Part shown: positions 15,127 to 21,708 of the stretch, piece after piece
Layout: every line of letters begins with the position of its first letter
Numbering within the stretch: position 1 is the first letter of the stretch
IMG/VR virus record: IMGVR_UViG_3300043399_000941
Coordinates: 1 to 21,708 of that record
Reading direction: 5' to 3' (one strand)
Length of the DNA: 21,708 nt
DNA from: a virus
Notes under the pieces: generated by a model
The model's database searches: none
The model's input: the letters and a program-made list of their open reading frames with translations, nothing else
What the model was told of the DNA's origin: nothing
Translations under genes and position numbers: made by a program

Positions 15127-16284
15127 ATGAAAACGCCCGAACCAAAATTCAAGATCAAATACGCGGGGAAGGAGATCACAACCGACCTCAGCGGCTACCT
15201 CATCGAGGTAACCTACACGGACGCGGAGGAGGGGGAGAGCGACGAGATCACGTTTACGCTCGCAGACCCCGAGGGCATTTGGCGCGATGCCTGGTATCCG
15301 AAAAAGGGCGACGCTATGGAGCTCGAAATTGGGTACGACGCCAAGCTGATGCCGTGCGGGCGCTTCGAGATCGACGAGCTCAAACTGCGCGGCAACGCCA
15401 GCGGGGATACCGTCGAAATTCGCGCCCTGGCTGCGGGCATAAAAAAGAGCATTCGCACCAAGCGCAGCACCGCCCACGAGAAGCAGACACTCCGCCAAAT
15501 CGCCGAAAAGATCGCCTCGGCCAACGGGCTAAGCGTGCAGGGCGACATCCCGAACGTGCAGATCGAGCGCGTAACGCAGAACCAGCAAACCGACCTCGCG
15601 TTTCTGCGGCGCGTGGCGGGCGAGTACGGCTGTATGTTCTCGATCCGAGACTCGAAGCTGATCTTTACGAGCATCTTCGAAGTGGAAAAATCCAAAGAGG
15701 TGCTCGAGATCGATCGCACTGAGCTGCTCGAGTACGACGTTACCGACAAGGCGGTGCAGACCTACAAAAAGGCGGAGGTGCGCTACGCGAACTCTGCCAA
15801 CAAGAAGGTCGTGAAGGGCGACGCCAGCTCGGGCGGCAAAGCGGACGCAGGCGCGGCGATCGGCGGCGACAAAGAGCAGAACACCTCCGACGACGTGCTG
15901 GCGATCCGAACGAAGGCGGAGAACGAGCAGCAGGCCAACCTCAAGGCGCAAGCGGCGCTACACCGCGCCAACAGCCACGAGCAAGAAGCCCGCTTTTCGG
16001 TGATCGGCGAGCCGCGCCTGGTCGCAGGTGTGAACGTCACCATAACAGGGCTCGGCAAGCTCTCGGGCAAGTACCACGTTACGAAGAGCACGCATCGCAT
16101 CGGGCGCACGACGGGCTACATCACCGAGATCGAAACGTACCGCCTAAAAGACGTCGCCAAGCCCGAGCAGCGCAAGCCCAAACGCGTCGCCAAGAAACGC
16201 AACCCGATGCCCAAAAAGGGCGCGGGCACGATCATCGGCGGCGGCGTAACGCCCTATTCCCAAAACGATCTAATGACCAGCTAG
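15127..16284 (+). CDS. D: Baseplate hub protein, P2 gpD (late control D) family
   Basis: This 385-aa protein is the hub between tube and spike, structurally like T4 gp27. Conserved features include the N-terminal DLSGYLIEVTYTDAEEGESDEITFTL and YPKKGDAMELEIGY, the RQIAEKIASANGL segment near residue 125, and QQTDLAFLRRVAGEYG near residue 155. A Gly/Ser/Lys-rich linker at about 235-260 precedes the C-terminal beta domain that includes GLGKLSGKYHVTKSTHRIG. The C-terminus is basic and low in complexity. It is contiguous with the V gene (TAG then ATG). Confidence 0.92.
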   Translation: MKTPEPKFKIKYAGKEITTDLSGYLIEVTYTDAEEGESDEITFTLADPEGIWRDAWYPKKGDAMELEIGYDAKLMPCGRFEIDELKLRGNASGDTVEIRALAAGIKKSIRTKRSTAHEKQTLRQIAEKIASANGLSVQGDIPNVQIERVTQNQQTDLAFLRRVAGEYGCMFSIRDSKLIFTSIFEVEKSKEVLEIDRTELLEYDVTDKAVQTYKKAEVRYANSANKKVVKGDASSGGKADAGAAIGGDKEQNTSDDVLAIRTKAENEQQANLKAQAALHRANSHEQEARFSVIGEPRLVAGVNVTITGLGKLSGKYHVTKSTHRIGRTTGYITEIETYRLKDVAKPEQRKPKRVAKKRNPMPKKGAGTIIGGGVTPYSQNDLMTS

Positions 16285-16920
16285 ATGTATCGCACAGGCA
16301 CAATTTCGCAGGCCAAGCCCGCCGAGGGCTTGTACAAGGTGCAATTCGCCGAGGACGACCTCGAGTCGGGCTGGCTGCATCTTGTTGTAAAGAAAACGCT
16401 GAAGGATAGCAGCACCCACGCCCTCGATGTCGGCGAGCACGTCGCTTGCCTGATGGATGAGCACTGCGAACGCGGCGCGATCCTAGGCGCGATCTACTCC
16501 GAGTCCGAAACGCCCAAAAACGCTTCTGCCGACATCGAGGGCACGACCTTCTCGGACGGCACCCGCGTATCCTACGACCGCAGCTCGCACACGCTCACGG
16601 TGGACGTGCAAGGCGGGAATATCACGATCAAAACCACCGCCGACGTCCTCGTGGACTGCGTAAACGCGACCGTGAAAGCAAGCGCCGGAGTAAAGCTCGA
16701 TACCCCGCGCGGCGAGGTAACAGGCGACTGGAAAGTGGGCGGGAATCTCACGATCGTCGGCACCACGACGGGCGGCAGCAACTTCCAAACGGACGGCAGC
16801 CTTCGCGTTCGCGGCGATGCGGAAGTGCTCGGCGAAGTCAGCGCCAAAGCGGACACCGTTCGCCTATCTACTCACACCCACCCGACGCCCGCTGGTCCCT
16901 CGGGGCCAGGGCTCGGCTAA
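16285..16920 (+). CDS. V: Baseplate spike protein, P2 gpV-like
   Basis: This 211-aa protein has an N-terminal OB-fold (about residues 1-75) that attaches to the hub, and a repetitive beta-helical middle (GGNITIKTTADVLVDC and onward). It ends in an apex with THTHPTPAGPSGPG. The HTH at residues 197-199 matches the His-x-His motif that binds iron at the tip of P2 gpV-type trimers. There is no lysozyme domain and no separate PAAR protein is encoded, so the spike pierces the outer membrane by itself. Outer-membrane piercing fits a didermic host. Confidence 0.93.
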   Translation: MYRTGTISQAKPAEGLYKVQFAEDDLESGWLHLVVKKTLKDSSTHALDVGEHVACLMDEHCERGAILGAIYSESETPKNASADIEGTTFSDGTRVSYDRSSHTLTVDVQGGNITIKTTADVLVDCVNATVKASAGVKLDTPRGEVTGDWKVGGNLTIVGTTTGGSNFQTDGSLRVRGDAEVLGEVSAKADTVRLSTHTHPTPAGPSGPGLG

Positions 16921-16932
16921 ACCAATAGCGCT

Positions 16933-17304
16933 ATGGCAACCCTGGCAGACATCAGAAACGCGAATTGGCAGCTCGCCACCGCCGCACCTGGCGACGTGGT
17001 GCAGGGCTACGCTGATATTCAGCAATGCCTCGAGACGCTGCTCTACACCGTCAAGGGCACGGCGGTGCTCCGCCCCCAGTACGGCATCGATCTCCCGTCG
17101 TACATCGACCGCCCCCTTACGGAGGTTGTGCCGCTGTTGAAACGCGAGATCATCGATCAAGTCGAAGCCTACGAGCCGCGCGTGGACATCGAAAAGATCG
17201 AGATGGCGATCGAGGAGATCTCGCGGCTGCGCGTTCGTGTCTATTACGTCCCGAAAAATTCCAACCGTCGCGAGGTGGTGGATCTATATTATATCGTATC
17301 TTAG
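16933..17304 (+). CDS. W: Baseplate wedge protein, P2 gpW / T4 gp25 family
   Basis: This 123-aa protein has the gp25-like pattern: DIQQCLETLLYTVKGTAVLRPQYGIDLPSYIDRP, then LKREIIDQVEAYEPRVDIEKIEM and a final beta strand RVRVYYVP. It is a baseplate wedge component that nucleates sheath polymerisation. It lies between spike and J as in P2. Its ATG is preceded by TAGCGCT, one of several starts here with a GCT immediately before ATG. Confidence 0.92.
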   Translation: MATLADIRNANWQLATAAPGDVVQGYADIQQCLETLLYTVKGTAVLRPQYGIDLPSYIDRPLTEVVPLLKREIIDQVEAYEPRVDIEKIEMAIEEISRLRVRVYYVPKNSNRREVVDLYYIVS

Positions 17305-17321
17305 CCCCCAATAACTAGAAT

Positions 17322-18422
17322 ATGGCAGCACCCGTTTTCATCGCCCGCGACATCACGACCATCCGCAACGAAATCGTCGCGGACTACCAAGCGCGCACAG
17401 GCCGCACGCTCCAACCCTCGCAGGTGGAAACCTTCCTCCTCGATGCGATGGCATATCGCGAGCTGCTCGTTCGCAATGCGATCCAAAACGCGGGCGAGCT
17501 CAACCTCGTCGGCTTCTCGTCGGGCGCTCACCTCGAGGCGCTGGCCGACCTCGTTGGCGTCCAACGCCTGGGCGCTTCCGCTGCGGCTTGTACGCTGCGT
17601 TTCGTGCTCGCTGTCGGGCACACGGGCGTAACGATTCCCGCAGCCACCCGCGTCGCGTCGCTCGACGGCAAGGCGGTTTTTCGCACCACGCAATCGGCAG
17701 CAGCGGCCAGCGGTACGACCTACATCGATGTGCCCGCCGAGTGCGAGGTGGTGGGCGAGGTGGGCAACGGGTTTGCCGCTGGCATCATCAACGTGCTGCT
17801 CGACCCCCGTCCGTTCGTGGTGAGCGCTGCCAACCTCGCTTTGACAGCGGGCGGCGCTGATGTGGAAACCGACGACAACCTGCGGGAGCGCATCCAGCTC
17901 GCGCCCAGCTCGTTCTCGAATGCGGGCAGCTACGGCGCTTACAAGTTTTGGGCACGCACGGCCAACGCGAATATCGTGGACGTGGCGGTGCTGAATCCGA
18001 CGCCTGGCGTTGTGGCCATCTATCCGCTGATGGAAGACGGCCAGCCGACGCCCTCGCAGATCATCGCGGCGGTTTTGGCAGCGTGCAGCGCGGACAATCG
18101 GCGCCCGCTCTGCGATACGGTCGTGGTGTCGTCGCCTACCCGCGTGAACTACACGCTCGTCGTGGAACTCACGCTCTACCTATCCAACCCCGACCCCGCG
18201 CAGACGGTCGCAGATGTCGAAGCAGCGCTTCAGGCGTTTGTGGACGAGCGGCGGCGCAAGCTGGGGCAGGATGTCGTCGCCACGCAGGTAATCGAGCGCG
18301 CCCAAATCGCGGGCGTGTACGAGGTTGCGCTTCCTGGCTTCTCGAATTTGATCATCGCCCCAACGGAGTTTCCCTACTGCACCTCGATCAACGTGCAGGC
18401 GGTGGGCTCGGTGCTGGGCTAA
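17322..18422 (+). CDS. J: Baseplate assembly protein J
   Basis: This 366-aa protein belongs to the baseplate J/T4 gp6-like family that forms the wedge ring around the hub. Visible signatures are LLVRNAIQNAGELNLVGFSSGAHLEALADLVGVQRLG (about residues 48-84), GVTIPAATRVAS, and GGADVETDDNLRERIQLAPSSFSNAGSYGAYKFWA (about 171-205). A C-terminal ferredoxin-like region includes the RVNYTLVVELTLYL strand. Length is close to P2 J (302 aa) with a modest extension. Confidence 0.94.
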   Translation: MAAPVFIARDITTIRNEIVADYQARTGRTLQPSQVETFLLDAMAYRELLVRNAIQNAGELNLVGFSSGAHLEALADLVGVQRLGASAAACTLRFVLAVGHTGVTIPAATRVASLDGKAVFRTTQSAAAASGTTYIDVPAECEVVGEVGNGFAAGIINVLLDPRPFVVSAANLALTAGGADVETDDNLRERIQLAPSSFSNAGSYGAYKFWARTANANIVDVAVLNPTPGVVAIYPLMEDGQPTPSQIIAAVLAACSADNRRPLCDTVVVSSPTRVNYTLVVELTLYLSNPDPAQTVADVEAALQAFVDERRRKLGQDVVATQVIERAQIAGVYEVALPGFSNLIIAPTEFPYCTSINVQAVGSVLG

Positions 18423-18433
18423 TCCGCGCGCGA

Positions 18434-19114
18434 ATGAACCTGCTTCCGAACTCGCTGCAACAGCCGCACATCACCGTCTTCGACGAGCTCTATGCCGATC
18501 GCCTGGCTGCGCTTCCGCTCGAGGTAATCATCACCTACCTCGTGCAGATCGTGCCCCCGCAGGTGCTCCCGCACTTGGCGGAAACGTTCGATATGCTCGG
18601 CTACAACGGCTACGGGCTGGCAACGACCGACCAGCAGCGCCGCGATGTGATCCTAGGCGCGATCGAGCTGCATCGCCTGAAAGGTACGCCGTACTCGATC
18701 CGCCGCGCCCTCGAGCTGTTTGGATATCCAAACGCCACCTTCGACGAGGGCGTGGGCACGGCGATCCGCTACGACGGCACCTACACGTATTCGGGCATTA
18801 TTCAATACAACGCGGGCGGCGGGCACTGGGCGCTCTTCGATGTGATTTTCAACGCCGCGTCGTTCCAAACGCTGCCCGCCTTCGATGTCGATCTCATTCG
18901 CAACGTGGTGGAAGCCTACAAGCCCGCGCGGTGCACGCTGAGAAACATCACCGTTTCTCTCGCTTTGGAGGATTCGCTCGCGGCGGCTGATGAACTAGCG
19001 TTGGACGCAGATCTAAGCCTGCAAGACCAACTGCCAAATCTCTACGACGGCGCGAGCCAGTACGACGGCTCGATCCGCCACGACAGTTATCAAGAATCAG
19101 TAACAATCGTCTAA
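18434..19114 (+). CDS. I: Tail protein I, baseplate wedge
   Basis: From ATG 18434 the product is 226 aa; a longer in-frame reading would run into the J gene. The N-terminus (NLLPNSLQQPHITVFDELYADRLAAL) and the GAIELHRLKGTPYSIRRALELFGY motif are characteristic of P2 I-type proteins, which bridge the baseplate wedge to the tail fibres (T4 gp7-related). The C-terminal part has short YDG/YNG-type repeats (RYDGTYTYSG, QYNAG, LYDGASQYDGS), a feature of this family. It ends directly before the next ATG (TAA then ATG). Confidence 0.92.
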   Translation: MNLLPNSLQQPHITVFDELYADRLAALPLEVIITYLVQIVPPQVLPHLAETFDMLGYNGYGLATTDQQRRDVILGAIELHRLKGTPYSIRRALELFGYPNATFDEGVGTAIRYDGTYTYSGIIQYNAGGGHWALFDVIFNAASFQTLPAFDVDLIRNVVEAYKPARCTLRNITVSLALEDSLAAADELALDADLSLQDQLPNLYDGASQYDGSIRHDSYQESVTIV

Positions 19115-19552
19115 ATGAAAGAAGAAATCGTAACCCCGAAAGGCGAGGTAAGACTAACCGCGCACGATGCGGACGGGAATGAGATTTGGTCGTTCGAAAA
19201 GAACAACCTGATCGTGATGCTCGGGCGGCAGAACCTCGCCCAGTTCCTCATAACGGGCGACACCACGCGCCGCATCACGACCGTCGGGTTCGGTACGGAC
19301 GGCACCCTGCCCGCCAGCGGCGACACAGGCCTTACGGGCACGTTCTCGAAGGCGATCGGTGGCGCAACCAGCCCCGCAGCCAACCAAGTCCAATTCCTGT
19401 TCGGGCTTTTGTCCGGCGAAAACAACGGGATGGCAATCCGCGAACTCGGGCTCTTTACCGCCGCTGGCGATCTTTTCGCCCGCCTGGTGATTCCGACCTT
19501 CAACAAGGTCGCGGGAATCACGCTCAACGGCACTTGGAAAATCATCTTTTAA
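19115..19552 (+). CDS. Putative tail-fibre adaptor / baseplate-associated beta protein
   Basis: This 145-aa protein has the pattern NNLIVMLGRQNLAQFL, then ITTVGFGTDGTLPASGDTGL, and finally IRELGLFTAAGDLFARLV ending in NGTWKIIF. I know this arrangement from small proteins encoded between tail protein I and the fibre gene in P2- and Mu-like phages; they are thought to be structural and fibre-linked. It is beta-rich with no catalytic motif. The ATG abuts the I stop and 12 bases separate it from the fibre gene. The exact role is unproven. Confidence 0.7.
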   Translation: MKEEIVTPKGEVRLTAHDADGNEIWSFEKNNLIVMLGRQNLAQFLITGDTTRRITTVGFGTDGTLPASGDTGLTGTFSKAIGGATSPAANQVQFLFGLLSGENNGMAIRELGLFTAAGDLFARLVIPTFNKVAGITLNGTWKIIF

Positions 19553-19564
19553 AAACCGACCACG

Positions 19565-20716
19565 ATGGCAAATCTCACCCCCACGCCCGTCTTTGACGAC
19601 GTGCTCCAGCTTGAAACCACCGATTACGTCCTCGGCGGTTCGGGCGGCATCTCGAACACGCAAGCCCAGCAGCTCGCAAATCGAACCCAATACCTGCTAG
19701 GCCTTTACAACGCCCTGGCTACCGCGTTGATCCCACCCGTGTCGGGCGCGTGCCTGATGGGGCGGGTGGATAGCTCCACGCAGCTCGAAATACTGCTCAC
19801 GATTCCCGCAGGCATTGGCGTGCAGCTCAACGCTGCGCCGTCCTACCCGTGCATCCTGGCATTTCAAAACGGCTTCGACCTAAACGGCGTCGAAAAGGTA
19901 ACGTACCGCCGTCTAACCGCAGATATTCCCATCAGCAACATCGCGCTGGGCACCGCTGGCCAGCACCTTGTTTACGCGCAAATTGTTGGGACTACGGTCG
20001 AAATCAACGCCACCGCGCGGACGATCTATATCCAGGGCATCGCGCCAGCGGCGGATAACGATGCGCTTTGGTACGATTATAACAGCAACGTTTGGTACCA
20101 AGGGCAGGGCGTTTCTTGGGTAGCCGTGCAGGTTGTCCCGCTAGGGATCGTAACCGTTACGGCAGGCGTACCGAGCGCTATCCGCACCTTCCCCTACGGC
20201 GTTCCGTACTACGACCGCCGCACCCAGGCGGGCAACGTCATCCAAAGCGCGGCCAACGAGCTGCCGTTGGGCGGCTACCTGCTCTGTGATGGCACGGCGG
20301 TAAGCCGCACGCGTTATGCGCGGTTGTTCGCCCGCATCGGTACGACCTGGGGCAGCGGCAACGGCTCAACAACTTTCAACCTGCCCGATATGCGCGGAGC
20401 GTTCCTGCGCGGCTTCGACAACGGGCGCGGCGTGGACGCTGGCCGCACGTTCGGTACGAGCCAAAAGGGTACGATCCACGCGATCGACTCGACGGGCACC
20501 AACCAGCTCTATTCCGCTGTGATGACGTCCACCTCGTTGTCGTCCGCAGACGCCGCGCTGGTCGCAGAGCGCACAGGCCTCGATTACGACGCCAACGGCG
20601 CAACGAACTACCCCAACACCACCGCCGCGTACGCAAACGGCGATGGCTCGGGCGGCTTCAATTACGGTGTGAGCCGTCCGTTCAACGTCACCGTGAACTA
20701 CTACATCAAGTTTTAG
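19565..20716 (+). CDS. Tail fibre protein with tail collar domain
   Basis: This 383-aa protein starts with a helical attachment region (PTPVFDDVLQLETTDYVLGG and QAQQLANRTQYLLGLYNAL) and a beta-rich shaft (about residues 60-215). A classic phage tail-collar domain lies at about 226-284: LPLGGYLLCDGTAVSRTRYARLF, then WGSGNGSTTFNLPDMRGAFLRGFD. The last stretch, SRPFNVTVNYYIKF, is the standard C-terminus of collar fibres. It is likely the receptor-contacting or short fibre. The stop TAG overlaps the AGGAGG of the next gene. Receptor specificity cannot be read from the sequence. Confidence 0.9.
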   Translation: MANLTPTPVFDDVLQLETTDYVLGGSGGISNTQAQQLANRTQYLLGLYNALATALIPPVSGACLMGRVDSSTQLEILLTIPAGIGVQLNAAPSYPCILAFQNGFDLNGVEKVTYRRLTADIPISNIALGTAGQHLVYAQIVGTTVEINATARTIYIQGIAPAADNDALWYDYNSNVWYQGQGVSWVAVQVVPLGIVTVTAGVPSAIRTFPYGVPYYDRRTQAGNVIQSAANELPLGGYLLCDGTAVSRTRYARLFARIGTTWGSGNGSTTFNLPDMRGAFLRGFDNGRGVDAGRTFGTSQKGTIHAIDSTGTNQLYSAVMTSTSLSSADAALVAERTGLDYDANGATNYPNTTAAYANGDGSGGFNYGVSRPFNVTVNYYIKF

Positions 20717-20720
20717 GAGG
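20715..20720 (+). promoter_or_regulatory. Strong Shine-Dalgarno sequence (AGGAGG)
   Basis: AGGAGG lies five bases before TTG 20726 and overlaps the stop codon of the fibre gene (TAG 20714-20716). It is the only canonical ribosome-binding site in front of a start in this window, where every other gene lacks one. It decides the TTG start of the last gene: the first in-frame ATG (near 20951) would drop 75 residues. Confidence 0.75.
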
Positions 20721-20725
20721 CATCC

Positions 20726-21610
20726 TTGCTTATCGAGTCCCAGGCGCCGTCGCTGTCGATCGGCGGCATCCCGTTCACCAACGCACCCGTCGGAAGCGAG
20801 CAGATCGAGGGCATCTTCCTCGGCGAGCTCGCAACCCTCGACGGCCCCGCGCCCGCGATCTTTTTTCGCCTGGGCTCGAGCAATACGGTCGTGTGGCTGT
20901 TCACCGACGAGGCGGCGCGAGATACCGAGTACCTGTCGGTAAAGACCGCGATGGCGGGCGGCGGCAGCGGGGGCGACCTCGCGGCACTCACGTCGCTGAT
21001 CGCGCAGATGTCGCTCAACAACGACGAGCTCGAACCCAAGCTCGATCTGCTCCACAGCGACAACGAGCTGATCCGCGCGGCGCTCAACGACCTCGCGCCC
21101 AAGCTGGTGGGCATCGGCCAGCCCGAAGACCCGCCCGCGTCGTCGGACATCGCCAGCACGTCGCTCCTGGCGCACGTGAAGCGCCTTTCGGCCAAGTTCG
21201 GCGCCAAGGGGCGGCAGACCGCCAACGAGTCGATCTCGGTCGTACAGGCCAGCGATGCGCCTCCGACCGTCGTCCGCAGCGGAGCGAGCGCCAGCACCTT
21301 CTCGCTGGCCTTGCAGGTGGGCAGCGCGGCGACGTTCGACACCGCCGACTTCGCGGGCATCTGCTTCGACTTCGCGGGCTTCGCGACGTCGCAGGTGCTC
21401 ACAGTCGAAGCGTGCAATACCGAGAACGGCACGTTCCGCGCGGTGCAGGTGCGCAACCTGGCGACGGGCGCGCTGACTACGACCATTAACGCGGTGGGGC
21501 TGTATCAGCTTCTCACCGTTGCCCGATACGTCCGCTTGCGGGTTTCGACCGCAGGCAGCAACGGCGTAACCAGCGGCACGGCCTTCTGCAAGGCGCTGGC
21601 TGCTGCGTAA
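20726..21610 (+). CDS. Unidentified tail-tip or fibre-associated protein
   Basis: This 294-aa protein uses a TTG start behind AGGAGG. Residues about 1-75 form a beta-rich domain (SIGGIPFTNAPVGSEQIEGI, VVWLFTDEAARDTEYLSV). A Gly-rich hinge (GGGSGG) and a helical region with coiled-coil character follow (about 83-125: LAALTSLIAQMSLNNDELEP, LLHSDNELIRAALNDL). The segment ESISVVQASDAPP resembles linkers in phage structural proteins. The C-terminal 110 residues are a beta domain of likely jelly-roll type. GC is about 67% over 20761-21540, higher than the genes upstream. Position suggests a distal tail component, perhaps with a carbohydrate- or surface-binding C-terminus. I do not recognise the family. 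Confidence 0.6.
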   Translation: MLIESQAPSLSIGGIPFTNAPVGSEQIEGIFLGELATLDGPAPAIFFRLGSSNTVVWLFTDEAARDTEYLSVKTAMAGGGSGGDLAALTSLIAQMSLNNDELEPKLDLLHSDNELIRAALNDLAPKLVGIGQPEDPPASSDIASTSLLAHVKRLSAKFGAKGRQTANESISVVQASDAPPTVVRSGASASTFSLALQVGSAATFDTADFAGICFDFAGFATSQVLTVEACNTENGTFRAVQVRNLATGALTTTINAVGLYQLLTVARYVRLRVSTAGSNGVTSGTAFCKALAAA

Positions 21611-21635
21611 TCGCTTCTTTTCTACGTTGGTTGCA

Positions 21636-21667
21636 CCCGTCCCGAGAAATTGGGGCGGGTTTTTTTT
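21636..21667 (+). terminator. Strong rho-independent terminator ending the late operon
   Basis: CCCGTCCC (21636-21643) pairs with GGGGCGGG (21652-21659) in eight pairs, one G-T, around the loop GAGAAATT, followed by eight T residues (21660-21667). It lies 25 bases after the stop of the last gene. With the capsid-proximal hairpin it is one of two clear intrinsic terminators, and marks the end of the structural operon. Confidence 0.9.
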
Positions 21668-21708
21668 ATTTAACTAGCGAAATTTCGTAACCTATTCCGC
21701 GCGGCTGC

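Noticed and set aside
1-21708. CRISPR array, insertion sequence or attachment site
   Set aside because: No spaced direct repeats, transposase or paired terminal inverted repeats were seen.

Overview
This window is the structural half of the late region of a contractile-tailed (myovirus-type) double-stranded DNA phage or prophage. All 22 protein genes are on the + strand and packed almost without gaps. No lysis gene, integrase, transposase or replication gene lies inside the window, so I cannot tell from it whether the phage is temperate. The long minus-strand open frames are shadows of GC-rich genes.

Host: start codons almost never have a Shine-Dalgarno sequence. Two start regions (207 and 4260) instead carry TAnnTTTG, the -7 element of Bacteroidota promoters. 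Base composition is high for that phylum, at roughly 58% GC by eye. I infer a GC-rich Bacteroidota-type host with moderate confidence. The last gene (20726) breaks the pattern, with a perfect AGGAGG, a TTG start and about 67% GC.

Layout: (1) 1-206, a regulatory region with a 15-bp dyad and a candidate promoter. (2) 207-1699, a coupled ParB-like plus PP-loop (PAPS-reductase-fold) pair resembling IbrB/IbrA. (3) 1747-4229, terminase small and large (GpA-type) subunits. (4) 4260-8022, lambda-type gpW connector, lambda-type portal, and a fused S78 protease/major capsid protein followed by a terminator hairpin. (5) 8088-9291, a decoration-like protein and two head-tail/tail completion proteins. (6) 9295-11279, P2-type sheath and tube. 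(7) 11297-11394, a tRNA-like gene whose anticodon loop is replaced by a long hairpin. (8) 11416-14044, tail chaperone with a programmed -1 frameshift, then tape measure. (9) 14047-19114, P2-type U, X, D, V, W, J, I baseplate set. (10) 19115-21610, fibre-associated genes, ended by a strong terminator at 21636-21667.

The genes follow assembly order: packaging motor, portal and capsid, neck, tail tube and sheath, tape measure, baseplate, fibres. The mix is a lambda-like head on a P2/Mu-like contractile tail.

Three observations stand out beyond ordinary annotation. CCGG is almost absent (4 seen, about 150 expected from composition) and CATG is strongly depleted (5 seen, about 80 expected), while GGCC and GATC are common. 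The tRNA-like gene keeps an intact tRNA body but has a 12-bp anticodon-arm helix with a 16-nt loop. The tail-chaperone gene has a textbook -1 frameshift cassette: heptamer GGGTTTT, a 6-nt spacer and a stem-loop.
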